From Furfurilactobacillus milii (GTDB lineage Bacteria; Bacillota; Bacilli; Lactobacillales; Lactobacillaceae): 64,000 bases of DNA. Below are positions 18,518 through 27,890 of the stretch, in pieces. The DNA lies in contig NZ_WEZT01000040.1 in NCBI RefSeq assembly GCF_009863985.1, forward strand, positions 1 to 64,000, written 5' to 3'. A program made the translations under genes and the position numbers. Every line of letters begins with the position of its first letter. Position 1 is the stretch's first letter. The notes under the pieces were generated by a model. That model ran no database searches. It was given only the letters and a program-made list of their open reading frames with translations, and had not been told where the DNA came from.

Positions 18518-20045
18518 TGTAAATCGCGAGTTGCCAGATGATGTGATGAGCGCCTTAGACTACAAGCCATATGAAACAACTAATATCGGTAACCCAGATA
18601 TTCAACGGGTTGCGCCTTCTGTTCACGTGCAAACGGGTGACGACAAGTTGGTCGACTCCATCGAAGACGTTGTTAAAGCAACGGTCAAAGATGGAATGAC
18701 GATTTCATTCCATCACCACTTCCGTAATGGAGACTTTGTGTTTAACAAGGTGATGCGGGTTATCATCGATGCCGGCATTAAGAATCTGACATTGGCGCCA
18801 TCTTCATTGACTGGTGTTATGAACGACATGGTTATTGAGGCCATCAAAGCTGGCACAGTGACCAACATCACGAGTTCAGGGATGCGTGGCTCATTGGGTG
18901 ACTTCGTGTCACACGGTAACTTGAAGAACCCAGTTATCTTCCGTTCACACGGTGATCGTGCCCGTGCGATTGAACATGGTGACATTAAAATTGACGTTGC
19001 TTTCCTTGGTGTGCCAAATGCCGACAAGCTAGGTAATGCCAACGGGATGGACGGTAAAGCTGTCTTTGGTTCATTAGGCTACGCTTTGATGGACGCACAG
19101 TATGCCAACAAAGTGGTGCTGTTAACGGATAACTTGATGCCATACCCGAACACGCCAGCTTCAATCAAACAGACGCAAGTCGACTACGTGGTTCAAGTGG
19201 ACCAAGTAGGTGACCCAGACAAAATTGGTTCTGGAGCAACTCGTTTCACAAAGGATCCTAAGGAATTGAAGATTGCGTCAACAGTTAATGATGTGATCGT
19301 TAACTCCCCATACTTTAAAGATGGCTTCTCATTCCAGACTGGTTCTGGTGGTGCTGCCTTGGCAGTTACCCGTTACCTGCGTCAGGCTATGATTGACAAC
19401 AAAATCAAGGCATCGTTTGCCTTAGGTGGCATCACCAAGCCAACGACAGACCTGTTAAACGAAGGTTTGATTGACCGCGTGATGGATGTGCAGGACTTTG
19501 ACAAGGGTGCTGCCGATTCCATGCACACCAACCCTAAACAACAGGAAATCGACGCTTCATGGTATGCCGATCCTGATAACAAGGGTGCAATGGTTGATCA
19601 ACTGGATGTTGTTATCCTGAGTGCTTTGGAAATCGACACGAAGTTCAACGTTAACGTTATGACTGGTTCAGATGGTGTCATTCGTGGCGCCGTTGGTGGC
19701 CACCAAGATGCTGCGACTGCCAAACTGACGATTATCTCTGCACCGTTAGTTCGTGGCCGGATCGCAACGGTTGTGCCAGATGTAACGACGGTTGTAACGC
19801 CTGGTGATTCTATTGATGTTCTGGTTACCGAATACGGCATCGCCATCAACCCTAAGCGCAAGGACCTACAAGAATCATTAGGTCATTTAGCTGGCGTGCC
19901 TGTGTACACAATCGATGAATTACAAAAGATGGCCGCTGCCAAAGTCGGTACGCCAAAACCACTTGAATTTACCGACCGCACAGTTGCCCTTGTGGAATAC
20001 CGCGATGGTAGTGTGATTGACGCGATTCATGAGGTAAAAGATTAG
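18507..20045 (+). CDS. citF: Citrate lyase alpha subunit (citrate:acetyl-ACP transferase)
   Basis: 512 residues, the CoA-transferase-like subunit that swaps acetyl for citryl on the carrier protein. Motifs include [14 protein letters not shown] and [11 protein letters not shown], with [15 protein letters not shown] in the second half. The start is TTG 18507, with GAGGAGGG 7 bases upstream, inside the end of citE. No citX, citG or oxaloacetate decarboxylase follows; element C2 starts at the stop codon. Confidence 0.94.
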   Translation: MKNNVNRELPDDVMSALDYKPYETTNIGNPDIQRVAPSVHVQTGDDKLVDSIEDVVKATVKDGMTISFHHHFRNGDFVFNKVMRVIIDAGIKNLTLAPSSLTGVMNDMVIEAIKAGTVTNITSSGMRGSLGDFVSHGNLKNPVIFRSHGDRARAIEHGDIKIDVAFLGVPNADKLGNANGMDGKAVFGSLGYALMDAQYANKVVLLTDNLMPYPNTPASIKQTQVDYVVQVDQVGDPDKIGSGATRFTKDPKELKIASTVNDVIVNSPYFKDGFSFQTGSGGAALAVTRYLRQAMIDNKIKASFALGGITKPTTDLLNEGLIDRVMDVQDFDKGAADSMHTNPKQQEIDASWYADPDNKGAMVDQLDVVILSALEIDTKFNVNVMTGSDGVIRGAVGGHQDAATAKLTIISAPLVRGRIATVVPDVTTVVTPGDSIDVLVTEYGIAINPKRKDLQESLGHLAGVPVYTIDELQKMAAAKVGTPKPLEFTDRTVALVEYRDGSVIDAIHEVKD

Positions 20046-20164
20046 AGCGTGAACACCCTGGTTTAGAGCCGAGCAATAACATAAAACAAGCGTTGCAAAG
20101 GTGAACTTTCCTTTGCGGCGCTTGTTTTGAATTATGCACAGGCTCGTGGGGTGTGAACGCGTTT
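20044..20164 (+). repeat. Structured element family C, copy C2 (3' of citF)
   Basis: Starts on the citF stop codon. Same conserved outer blocks as C1. The central stem pairs 20083-20101 with 20110-20128 (AAAACAAGCG..GCAAAGG with CCTTTGC..CGCTTGTTTT), a different sequence from C1 but again complementary. The apical AAGGTG.ACTTTCCTT segment is shared. Possible 3' untranslated RNA element or hairpin-type insertion. Confidence 0.8.
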
Positions 20165-20199
20165 TGGCTATGTAACAGTGTCAAACGACCATTTTAGAT

Positions 20200-20390
20200 C
20201 GGCTTCGCACCGTTCCGTCACCCAAGGATGCCGTTCCATGGGACTGGGTTCAACCTGCTAGCGCAGTTTTCGCCCTCGATTCAAAGCCGGAATGCACGTC
20301 TTTGGAGTCGTCCAGCAATTCTAAGCGGTCAAACCCACCGCCAAGAATTGCTTTCACGGAACTCTGTCCTTAGCTGACTGCACGCCGTTT
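20200..20390 (+). repeat. Structured intergenic element, subfamily B, copy B1
   Basis: Conserved B blocks GCCGTTCCATGGGAC, CCTCGATTCAAAGCCG, ACGTCTTT, CGTCCAGCAATTCTAAGCGG and TTTCACGGAACTCTGTC. P1 is weaker here: GTCA plus AAGGAT (20217-20229) pair with GTCCTT plus TGAC (20366-20378), with an internal loop. P2 is ATTCAAAG with CTTTGGAGT. P3 is AATTCTAAGCGG with CCGCCAAGAATT. It lies after C2 and before a LysR gene. Confidence 0.8.
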
Positions 20391-20546
20391 GCGACAGTTT
20401 TGCTGAGTTGACACCTAACTTTTTCACGAAACTGTGTACAAAATCGTATTTTCCCACCAGCCATGCGAAATGGCTAACCGACATTTGAGAAGTATGGTAG
20501 TCTTTAGATATTGTGATTAACATTCAACGGAAGGGGCGCAAACGAC

Positions 20547-21437
20547 GTGAACACGCGCGACTTGGCCTATTTTTCATCATTAGTAGAATTGAGAAACTTT
20601 ACGGTGGTTGCGAGCCGGTTTAATGTCAGTCAACCGACCATCACGGTGGCTATTCAGCGCCTCGAAGGTGAGTTTGGCGCGCCATTAGTTCAACGTGATC
20701 GCGCTCATAATAAACTGGCTATTACGCGTGCGGGAATCTTGCTGTATCAACGTGCTCAACGCATCTTAAAGGACTTAGACCTGGCACACAGCGAGGTTTC
20801 TCGCGCCAATCAATCGACCATTCAGTTTGGTATGCCACCAATTATCGGCACGATGTGGTTTCCATTAATTGCAGGCCAGTTGTTTTCAAAAGGGCTGCTA
20901 AATTACACTCAAACGTTGGAAGTTGGCTCTGATCAGCTGTTGAAGGAGTTAGAGTCCGGCAACATTGACGTCGCGCTGCTCGGATCGGTTCGCCCACTTC
21001 ACGAGGAAAATCTCGATATTACATTGTTGGCATCGCATCCGTTTAAAGCAGTTGTCAGCAAGGAACATCCGTTGGCAGATGCTGGCCATATTTCGTTTGA
21101 ACAATTGGCACGGGATAATTTTATTACAATGACAGGGAAGTTTGTTCACCCACAAGCGTTGAAGGCCTACAGTGAATATGCTGGTTTCAAACCGAATGTC
21201 ATTTATAGCACGCCAACATTGTCGTTAATTAAAGGGTTGGTTAGGGCTAATTTAGGTGTTAGTTTACTGGTTGACGATGCGGTTCAACCTAGCGACGACG
21301 TGGATGCGTTGACGTTGGACGATCCATTACCTGAGCGGTTTAACATGTCGCTAGTCGTGCGCAAAGCGTTTTTGCCGAACAAAATTCAGCAAGAATTCAT
21401 CAGCACACTGTTTGCGCTCAAACAAACGGTGGCATGA
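20547..21437 (+). CDS. LysR-family regulator, MleR-like
   Basis: A 296-residue LysR protein. The helix-turn-helix region is NFTVVASRFNVSQPTITVAIQRLEGEFG, and the effector domain starts near residue 90. The opening MNTRDLAYFSSLVEL resembles malolactic regulators (MleR) of lactic acid bacteria, from memory of the family; a role in malate, citrate or C4-acid control would suit its place beside the citrate genes but is not shown. GTG start 20547 with AAGGGGC upstream. Inverted copies B1 and B2 flank this gene. Confidence 0.85.
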   Translation: MNTRDLAYFSSLVELRNFTVVASRFNVSQPTITVAIQRLEGEFGAPLVQRDRAHNKLAITRAGILLYQRAQRILKDLDLAHSEVSRANQSTIQFGMPPIIGTMWFPLIAGQLFSKGLLNYTQTLEVGSDQLLKELESGNIDVALLGSVRPLHEENLDITLLASHPFKAVVSKEHPLADAGHISFEQLARDNFITMTGKFVHPQALKAYSEYAGFKPNVIYSTPTLSLIKGLVRANLGVSLLVDDAVQPSDDVDALTLDDPLPERFNMSLVVRKAFLPNKIQQEFISTLFALKQTVA

Positions 21438-21481
21438 GAAGGCTAACAGCTTAAATGTCGTCTACGGCTGTAAAGAACTTA

Positions 21482-21525
21482 ATTGGCTACTGAACATTTA
21501 TGCATGTTCAGTAGCCAATTTTTTA
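21482..21525 (+). terminator. Terminator after LysR gene
   Basis: ATTGGCTACTGAACAT pairs perfectly (16 bp) with ATGTTCAGTAGCCAAT around a 6-base loop, then TTTTTT. Confidence 0.9.
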
Positions 21526-21547
21526 TAGTTTACCTGTTATACGAGTG

Positions 21548-21715
21548 AAGCGGACTAGAGACAGAGATCTGTGTCGACAACACTTATGGCCTGGTTTGGG
21601 GCCATTTAGTGTTGTGGGACGAGTTCTGAAACGGGTTTTGGCTCAGAATCGAGGTTGAAAACCGCGTTTTTGGCGGGCCGAGACTGGTCCTCACGGAACG
21701 GCGTCTCTGGTCTGC
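21548..21715 (-). repeat. Structured intergenic element, subfamily B, copy B2 (minus)
   Basis: Reverse-oriented B copy. P1: 21553-21562 GACTAGAGAC with 21703-21712 GTCTCTGGTC. P3: CAACACTTATGGCC with GGCCATTTAGTGTTG. P2: TTCTGA with TCAGAA. The conserved core reads, on the minus strand, GCCGTTCCGTGAGGACCAG. It lies 3' of, and in sense with, the flavoprotein gene on the minus strand. Confidence 0.8.
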
Positions 21716-21763
21716 GCAACGTCATTATATACTGGTAATACACTGAATCAGTAATAAATCGAA

Positions 21764-21808
21764 ACCGCCGCAACACTCGTCTTATTTGAGTATTGCGGCG
21801 GTCTTTTT
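21764..21808. terminator. Terminator between B2 and the flavoprotein gene
   Basis: ACCGCCGCAACACTC pairs with GAGTATTGCGGCGGT (one G-U pair), with CTTTTTAG on the plus side and a short T-rich tract on the minus side. Confidence 0.75.
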
Positions 21809-21826
21809 AGATTAAAAATCGGAAAA

Positions 21827-23677
21827 TTAATGAGTTACTTTTGAGAGTGCATCCTTCACGGCGTCTTTAATAGCGCGGCTAGATACTGATGCACCCGAAA
21901 CAGCGTCAACATCATAAGTGTTGTTAGCGACCATGCGTTGAGGCAAAACCTTCACAGCCTCGCCGCCAACTTCACCGGTTTCACTTTGTTGAACGACTTC
22001 AACGTTCTGCAAGCGATCACTATTATAAGTGATGCGAACGACGACCTTGCCACCAATACCGGTTGAACTGCTGCCAAGGTATTGGTTGGCGCCAACTTTG
22101 ATATCCTGAGGCGTTTCGTCAGCGACTAGGTCGTTACTGCCAGTTAATTGGGGTTTACTTTCGGTTTGACTAGCACTAGTAGAAGCATCGGTTGCGGATG
22201 CGGTTGTTGTATCGTTGCTATCAGATTTAGGTTTAGCCGCATTTTCACCGGCAATTTTTCCGAAAATCAAACATTCAGCAAGGTTTCCGCCGCCTTGATA
22301 CTGGTTAGCTGAAATGCCACCCAGTTCACCAGCACCGTACAAATGAGGAATTGGTTGCTGATTGGCGTCCAAAATCTCAGCATTGACGTTACGACGTGGA
22401 CCACCTTGTGTATTTAACACGTCGTGAGTTAGTTCAATGGCGTAGTAGGGACCATCATCAAATGTTCGCATGGTTTTAGGATCACGGTTGAATGCATAAT
22501 CTCTGCCCTGTTTGGCAAACGTATTAAAGTCATTGACGGTCGCGGATAAGATTTCAGGATCAGCATTGATCTTATCTGCTAAGTCCGCTACGGAATCTGC
22601 GCTTACGAGGTCGTCTAAAAATTTAGGGTATGGCAGTTTTTCTACATCTTTAAATTGATCATACTGAGATTGGTCAAAGACTAGGTGCGGGTGGACGTTG
22701 GTCCGTGGAATTCGCCATGTGCCGTGGTCATAAATGTGGCCGTGACGGTTCGGTTCATCTTCTTTAAAGTAACGGCTACCATCATCTGCAACAGTAATAA
22801 TACTGCCGGAAAACATGCTGTCACCGGGTGTAAGCAACAATCGAGCCCGTTCGCCTTGTTTAGGTTTGAATGCCATACCACTGAGAAAACCAAGTGCTTC
22901 GTAATTATTCATATGCCACATATCGGCACCGACTTCCTCAGCCATACGTAAGCCGTCACCACGGTTGTACAAAGTACCTAGCACGCCAAGATGACTGGCA
23001 CCTAAGTAGTCTTGAATATCTTTTTGACTGTTTTCAAAACCACCAACAGCTAGTACGACACCATTCTTGGCTTGAATATTGTATGTGTGCCCTTGGCGTT
23101 TGATTTGTGCTCCTGTGACAACTTTAGTTTCTGGATCTTGCAACAAATGCAATGCTGGTGACTCAAGCCAAACGTCGATTTTATCAGCGCGGTCCATAAC
23201 TTTTTGGCGTAAAATTTGCCAAAGTGCGGCGTCAAACATGCCTTTATGAACTGTTGTGAAATCGTATGAATGGACACCTTCGTATTCCGGGTATTCAAAC
23301 ACTGCTTTATCCAAAGGCAATGGTGCAATCTTTGCCAAATCTTTCTTAGCACTGACTGGTTCAACGCCAAGGTATTTGCGGACATAGTCACGCATGTGGA
23401 CCATACCGTCGACATAAGTATCAATCATATCTTCGTCAAGTTTCATCGGTGCTGTTAATGCTTTGTAGTATTTTTTAGCTCCGTCAAAATCATCGCCAGT
23501 GCCAAGAAGTTGGGCAGAATAACGGGTGTTACCACCTTCATGTCCGTTTGGAGCGGCGTCGGTTAGCAAAACTCTGGCACCAGCGTCGGCAGCAAAACGT
23601 GCGGCAGTGGCACCTGCACCGCCAAATCCGAGAACAATCGTGTCATATGTGGCATCCCATGAAGTCGCGTTAGTCAT
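21827..23677 (-). CDS. FAD-dependent reductase with C-terminal FMN-binding domain
   Basis: About 616 residues, cytoplasmic (no signal peptide). Residues ~8-480 are an FAD_binding_2 domain of the fumarate reductase/ketosteroid dehydrogenase superfamily (TIVLGFGGAGATAARFAA, EGGNTRYSA). A Ser/Thr/Ala linker follows, then an FMN-bind domain (~520-616) ending DAVSGASVSSRAIKDAV, the ApbE flavinylation box with Ser in place of Thr. The usual fumarate reductase His and Arg sites read NTQGGP and ANQYQGGGN, so fumarate is probably not the substrate. Likely a reductase of an unsaturated organic acid or enone. ATG 23677 has AAAGGATG upstream. A LysR gene is divergent. Confidence 0.85.
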   Translation of the reverse strand: MTNATSWDATYDTIVLGFGGAGATAARFAADAGARVLLTDAAPNGHEGGNTRYSAQLLGTGDDFDGAKKYYKALTAPMKLDEDMIDTYVDGMVHMRDYVRKYLGVEPVSAKKDLAKIAPLPLDKAVFEYPEYEGVHSYDFTTVHKGMFDAALWQILRQKVMDRADKIDVWLESPALHLLQDPETKVVTGAQIKRQGHTYNIQAKNGVVLAVGGFENSQKDIQDYLGASHLGVLGTLYNRGDGLRMAEEVGADMWHMNNYEALGFLSGMAFKPKQGERARLLLTPGDSMFSGSIITVADDGSRYFKEDEPNRHGHIYDHGTWRIPRTNVHPHLVFDQSQYDQFKDVEKLPYPKFLDDLVSADSVADLADKINADPEILSATVNDFNTFAKQGRDYAFNRDPKTMRTFDDGPYYAIELTHDVLNTQGGPRRNVNAEILDANQQPIPHLYGAGELGGISANQYQGGGNLAECLIFGKIAGENAAKPKSDSNDTTTASATDASTSASQTESKPQLTGSNDLVADETPQDIKVGANQYLGSSSTGIGGKVVVRITYNSDRLQNVEVVQQSETGEVGGEAVKVLPQRMVANNTYDVDAVSGASVSSRAIKDAVKDALSKVTH

Positions 23678-23706
23678 TAATGTCATCCTTTCGAATCCTT
23701 GTGCAG

Positions 23707-23812
23707 TTATTAACAATAACCACATTATGTAACCGATAACATTGAAAGTGAAATGCCAAAATCAGACGTGGGCTATTACAAAACAGTAATGATTTACCAC
23801 TTATCATGATAA
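23707..23812. promoter_or_regulatory. Divergent control region with three palindromes
   Basis: Between the flavoprotein and a LysR gene lie TTATT-AAC-AATAA (23707-23719), ATTAC-N6-GTAAT (about 23775-23790) and TTATCATGATAA (23801-23812). All suit a LysR dimer or tetramer site. Which one is used is inference. Confidence 0.4.
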
Positions 23813-23846
23813 AATAAACGAAACACAGTCATGAAAGTGAGCAACG

Positions 23847-24773
23847 ATGAAGAAACGATTGGTTGATCTTTTAGCGGCAGTTAACCGGTATGACACGATG
23901 ACGGCGATTGCCCAAGGACTATACATGAGTCAGCCGTACGTCAGCCGACAGATTGGTGAGGCTGAAAAAGAGTATGGCGTTCGGTTGGTTGATCGAACAT
24001 TGCCGATTCATTTAACGTATGCTGGTGAGCGATTGCTGTCGTATTTGCAACAGGAACAACAGTTACATCGAGCGATGGATACTGAAATGGAAAGCTTAGG
24101 AAAGTTTGAGTATGGTTCACTCTCGTTGGGTATCAATCAACCTTTAGCGTCCAGTTGGTTTGCCGAACTACTTCCCGAGTTTTACAAACGGTTTCCACAG
24201 ATGCACTTATCTATTCAGGAAGTTACCACTTCGCGCGCAGAAAATATGTTGCCAGATGGGCAGTTGGACATGTTTATTGGCAAAACATTTTATCAGCCGC
24301 GAGTGGTGACGAAGCCATTAGGCACTATGAAATTGGCGTTATTGGTGCCAGCCACGTCTCGGCTTTATTGCAAGGACACATTTTGGCGGCAGGCCACCGC
24401 GGACACGATTAGTCAGTTAAATGGTGAATATTTTATTCGTATCGGCGGTGAATCACGGTTTCAGGAACTGGTAGACCATGCGTTTCGCGACAATGGCATT
24501 CATGTTAATGACCGAATGGAAGTTAGTGACTCTAGGATCGCCGTCAGTTTGGCGTTGAAACAGTTAGGGTGCGTCATTGTCAATGTGAATAGTGCAAAGA
24601 AATTGTCGGCGAATTTACCCATTAACGTGTTTGAGTTTTCGCCGGAGATGATGAATTTAGATTGTAGCGTTGCCTACCGAAAAGCATTAGTACCGTCAGA
24701 ACCGTTAAAATTCTTGATTCAAACGTGCGTTAAGAAGGCTGATGTATTGATGGAACAAGGATACGAGCTCTAA
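23847..24773 (+). CDS. LysR-family regulator of the adjacent flavoprotein
   Basis: 308 residues with an unusual LysR N-terminus, MKKRLVDLLAAVNRYDTMTAIAQGLYMSQPYVSRQIGEAEKEYG, in which the recognition helix is SQPYVSRQIGEAE. The effector domain follows from about residue 95. It is divergent from the FAD/FMN reductase gene and so probably its activator. Its stop overlaps tail-to-tail by a few bases with the next LysR gene. Confidence 0.87.
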   Translation: MKKRLVDLLAAVNRYDTMTAIAQGLYMSQPYVSRQIGEAEKEYGVRLVDRTLPIHLTYAGERLLSYLQQEQQLHRAMDTEMESLGKFEYGSLSLGINQPLASSWFAELLPEFYKRFPQMHLSIQEVTTSRAENMLPDGQLDMFIGKTFYQPRVVTKPLGTMKLALLVPATSRLYCKDTFWRQATADTISQLNGEYFIRIGGESRFQELVDHAFRDNGIHVNDRMEVSDSRIAVSLALKQLGCVIVNVNSAKKLSANLPINVFEFSPEMMNLDCSVAYRKALVPSEPLKFLIQTCVKKADVLMEQGYEL

Positions 24774-25675
24774 TGTTGCGGTTGCGACTTGATAGCGCTT
24801 TGGATATAGCGCAATAGTTGCTGAACGGCGGCATTATGGCGATTGGAATCGTAAACAAACTGTAGGTGGCTTGTAACTGGCGTCGTTAGTGGCCGCATCA
24901 CTAGCTGGTCCGTCATAAAGGGGCGCACGGATTCTTTGAACAGTAGCGTGCATTGTTGGGAGTTGGCGACAACGCTTAAAATAGTTTCAATATGAGTACT
25001 TTCAAAATGAATCGACGGGGTGAAACCAGCTGCCTGACATAATTTAATAAGGGTTTCATAAACACCGGAACCCTGAGGAAGTGACGTGAACGCATTGTCG
25101 GCTAAGTCGGCAGGCGCAATCGTCGCTTTTTTTGCGAGGGGATGGTTCGCCGGCAACACGACCACTAACTCGTCGTCGAGTAGATTGACTTGACTTAAGT
25201 GATGATGCTGAAGGTAGGCCGTATTTAAATCACGAATAATGATGGCATCCAGTAATTGTGATTGCAGTGCTGAAACGATGCGCTGTCCCTCAGTTTCCTG
25301 AAGTTGGACACTGACGTTTGGATAATCCTGCATAAAATTGGTTAGGGCTTGCATGAGCCCATATTGAGACATGATCGGGACACTACCGATGCGGATGCTG
25401 CCGCGTCGCAAGTCTTCGACTGTAGTGACTGCCTCACGCATTTCATTGTACTGACTGAGCAGTTGCTGAGCGTAGCGGTAAAAAGTTTCACCACTTTCCG
25501 TGATTTGAAGGCTCCGCCGATTGGTCGTGCTGATCAGTTCTGCATTTACTTCTTGTTGGATACCCTTCAAACGTTTTGAGAGGGCTGACTGGGTCATTTG
25601 CAAACTGACGGCAGCGTTAGACACATTTTGAGCTTCATAGGTCGCAATGAATGCCCGTAAATCATCGATTGTCAT
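24770..25675 (-). CDS. LysR-family regulator, probable activator of lpd genes
   Basis: 301 residues: helix-turn-helix NVSNAAVSLQMTQSALSKRLKGIQQEV, then the effector domain. It is divergent from lpdC. In L. plantarum gallate and tannin genes are under LysR control, so this position suggests a gallate- or protocatechuate-sensing activator (inference). ATG 25675 has GAAAGGAAA upstream. Confidence 0.87.
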   Translation of the reverse strand: MTIDDLRAFIATYEAQNVSNAAVSLQMTQSALSKRLKGIQQEVNAELISTTNRRSLQITESGETFYRYAQQLLSQYNEMREAVTTVEDLRRGSIRIGSVPIMSQYGLMQALTNFMQDYPNVSVQLQETEGQRIVSALQSQLLDAIIIRDLNTAYLQHHHLSQVNLLDDELVVVLPANHPLAKKATIAPADLADNAFTSLPQGSGVYETLIKLCQAAGFTPSIHFESTHIETILSVVANSQQCTLLFKESVRPFMTDQLVMRPLTTPVTSHLQFVYDSNRHNAAVQQLLRYIQSAIKSQPQH

Positions 25676-25690
25676 GCAATTTTCCTTTCT

Positions 25691-25705
25691 ATTCCATTTA
25701 GGAAT
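25691..25705. promoter_or_regulatory. Candidate LysR box for lpd
   Basis: ATTCC-N5-GGAAT, a perfect 5-base palindrome with T-N11-A-like spacing, 15 bases from the LysR start and about 95 before lpdC. Confidence 0.5.
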
Positions 25706-25799
25706 AACAATACAACAAACGCGATTTGTTCACAACGTGTTTCCAACGTAAGCTAATCATTGTAAAACAAGGTTGAAACGTGCGAAGGGAGCGATCGTA

Positions 25800-27275
25800 A
25801 TGGCAAACGAACCATATGATTTGAGAAAAGTATTAAACGAACTGAAAAATGAACCGGGTCAGTATCATGAAACAGATGAACTGGTTGATCCTAACGCAGA
25901 GTTGTCTGGTGTCTATCGCTACATTGGCGCGGGCGGTACCGTGATGCGGCCAACTCAAGAAGGTCCAGCAATGATGTTCAACAACGTCAAAGGATTCACA
26001 GATACGCGCGTTTTAATTGGACTACTGGCCAGTCGCAAACGGACTGGATTGATGTTTCATCACGATTATCAAACATTGGGTCAATTTTTGAACGATTCTG
26101 TCGAGAATCCTGTGGCACCAGTTATGGTGAATGAAAATCAGGCGCCTGCTCATGAGGTGATTCATCGGTCAGATGAGGACGGTTTTGATATTCGTAAGTT
26201 AATTGCCGCCCCGACAAACACCGAGTACGACGCAGGACCATACATCACGATGGGACTGGTCTACGGTTCAAATATGGATAAGACCATGAGTGATGTTACG
26301 ATTCATCGGATGGTACTGGAGGATGAAGACACTATCGGTATTTTCATTATGCCCGGTGGCCGGCACATTGGAGCCTTTGCGGATGAATATGAAAAAGCCA
26401 ACAAGCCAATGCCGGTTACCATTAACATCGGATTGGATCCAGCGATTACATTAGGGGCAACGTTTGAACCGCCGACCACACCACTTGGCTATAACGAGCT
26501 GGGCGTTGCGGGGGCGATTCGCCAAGAACCTGTTCAGTTAGTTGATGGGGTTAGTGTTGATGAAAAAGCGATTGCGCGTTCTGAATTCACGATTGAAGGC
26601 TACATCATGCCAAACGAACGGATGCAGGAAGATATTAATACGCATACTGGCAAAGCCATGCCTGAATTTCCTGGGTATGACGGGGATGCCAATCCTGCAG
26701 TGCAGGTTATCAAGGTTAAAGCGGTGACACATCGTAAGGACCACCCAATTATGCAAACCGTTATTGGTCCAAGTGAAGAACATGTGAACTTGGCAGGTGT
26801 GCCAACAGAAGCCAGCATTTTATCGCTGACTAATCGTGCGATTCCGGGGAAAGTTTTGAACGTTTATAATCCGCCTGCAGGTGGCGGCAAGTTGATGACA
26901 ATCATGCAGATTCACAAAGATAATGAAGCTGATGAAGGGATTCAACGACAGGCAGCTTTACTCGCATTTTCTGCGTTCAAAGAATTGAAGACGGTTATTT
27001 TAGTCGATGAAGATGTCGATATCTTTGATATGAACGATGTGATTTGGACTTTGAACACTCGTTTTCAGGCTGACCAGGATATCGTTGTGTTACCGGGAAT
27101 GCGTAATCATCCACTTGATCCATCTGAACGGCCACAGTATGATCCGAAGTCTATTCGTATCACGGGGATGTCCTCCAAGATGATTTTGGACGGAACGGTG
27201 CCGTACGATATGAAGGATCAGTTTGTCCGGGCTCAATTTAAAGAAGTCAAGGACTGGCAGAAGTACTTGAGGTAA
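25800..27275 (+). CDS. lpdC: Gallate/protocatechuate decarboxylase, UbiD-family catalytic subunit
   Basis: A 491-residue UbiD-fold enzyme needing prenylated FMN. It decarboxylates gallate to pyrogallol (and protocatechuate to catechol in the L. plantarum enzyme). Long identity-like stretches with LpdC are recognisable, for example ELSGVYRYIGAGGTV, DVTIHRMVLED, ELGVAGAIRQEPVQLVDG and NPPAGGGKLMTIMQIHKDN. ATG 25800 (MANEPYDLRKVL) has GGGAGCG upstream; the GTG at 25773 is unsupported. First gene of lpdC-lpdB-lpdD. Confidence 0.95.
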   Translation: MANEPYDLRKVLNELKNEPGQYHETDELVDPNAELSGVYRYIGAGGTVMRPTQEGPAMMFNNVKGFTDTRVLIGLLASRKRTGLMFHHDYQTLGQFLNDSVENPVAPVMVNENQAPAHEVIHRSDEDGFDIRKLIAAPTNTEYDAGPYITMGLVYGSNMDKTMSDVTIHRMVLEDEDTIGIFIMPGGRHIGAFADEYEKANKPMPVTINIGLDPAITLGATFEPPTTPLGYNELGVAGAIRQEPVQLVDGVSVDEKAIARSEFTIEGYIMPNERMQEDINTHTGKAMPEFPGYDGDANPAVQVIKVKAVTHRKDHPIMQTVIGPSEEHVNLAGVPTEASILSLTNRAIPGKVLNVYNPPAGGGKLMTIMQIHKDNEADEGIQRQAALLAFSAFKELKTVILVDEDVDIFDMNDVIWTLNTRFQADQDIVVLPGMRNHPLDPSERPQYDPKSIRITGMSSKMILDGTVPYDMKDQFVRAQFKEVKDWQKYLR

Positions 27276-27320
27276 TTACTAACGATCAACAGAGGTTGCA
27301 AACGACAAAAGGAGGCAAAA

Positions 27321-27890
27321 ATGAAACGCATTGTGATTGGGATTACTGGCGCATCTGGAACAATTTACGCAATCGCCTTGCTCAAGGCGTTGAAGCAGTA
27401 TGCAGACGTTGAAACGCATCTTGTCATGAGCACCTGGGCTAAGAAAAATCTGGAATTGGAAACAGATTTATCGCTCAGCGAGGTGCAACATTTAGCAGAC
27501 TATACGTATAACATTAATGATCAAGGTGCAGCCATCGCAAGCGGTTCATTTTTGCATGATGGCATGGTTATTGTACCGGCCAGCATGAAGACGATTGCGG
27601 GCATCGCTTTTGGATATGGCGATAATCTGATTGCACGGGCGGCTGACGTCACAATGAAGGAGCAACGCAAACTTATCATCGTTCCACGTGAAACACCGTT
27701 GAGTGCGATCCACCTTGAAAACATGACAAAGCTGGCACGCCTCGGTGTTCAGATGATTCCACCAATCCCAGCTTTCTATAATCATCCCAAGACCATTCAG
27801 GATTTGATTGACCATCAGACCATGAAGTTACTGGATGCATTACACATTGCAAATAATGTTGATCAGCGTTGGGAGGGGATGGCAAAATGA
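27321..27890 (+). CDS. lpdB: Flavin prenyltransferase, UbiX/LpdB
   Basis: Makes prenylated FMN for the UbiD partner. 189 residues: GITGASGTIYAIALLKAL (FMN site), ASGSFLHDGMVIVPASMKTIAGIAFGYGDNLIARAADV, and PRETPLSAIHLENM, the diagnostic UbiX motifs. AAGGAGG is 5-7 bases upstream. Its stop overlaps the lpdD start (ATGA). In L. plantarum lpdB is distant from lpdC, but here it sits between lpdC and lpdD. Confidence 0.95.
   Translation: MKRIVIGITGASGTIYAIALLKALKQYADVETHLVMSTWAKKNLELETDLSLSEVQHLADYTYNINDQGAAIASGSFLHDGMVIVPASMKTIAGIAFGYGDNLIARAADVTMKEQRKLIIVPRETPLSAIHLENMTKLARLGVQMIPPIPAFYNHPKTIQDLIDHQTMKLLDALHIANNVDQRWEGMAK

Noticed and set aside
21548-21715. A/B elements as integron attC sites or T-box leaders
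   Set aside because: No attC core sites and no integrase; no T-box signature, and most copies lie 3' of genes rather than upstream of amino acid genes.
21827-23677. Flavoprotein called fumarate reductase outright
   Set aside because: The substrate-site His and Arg motifs of fumarate reductases are replaced, so only the superfamily is supported.
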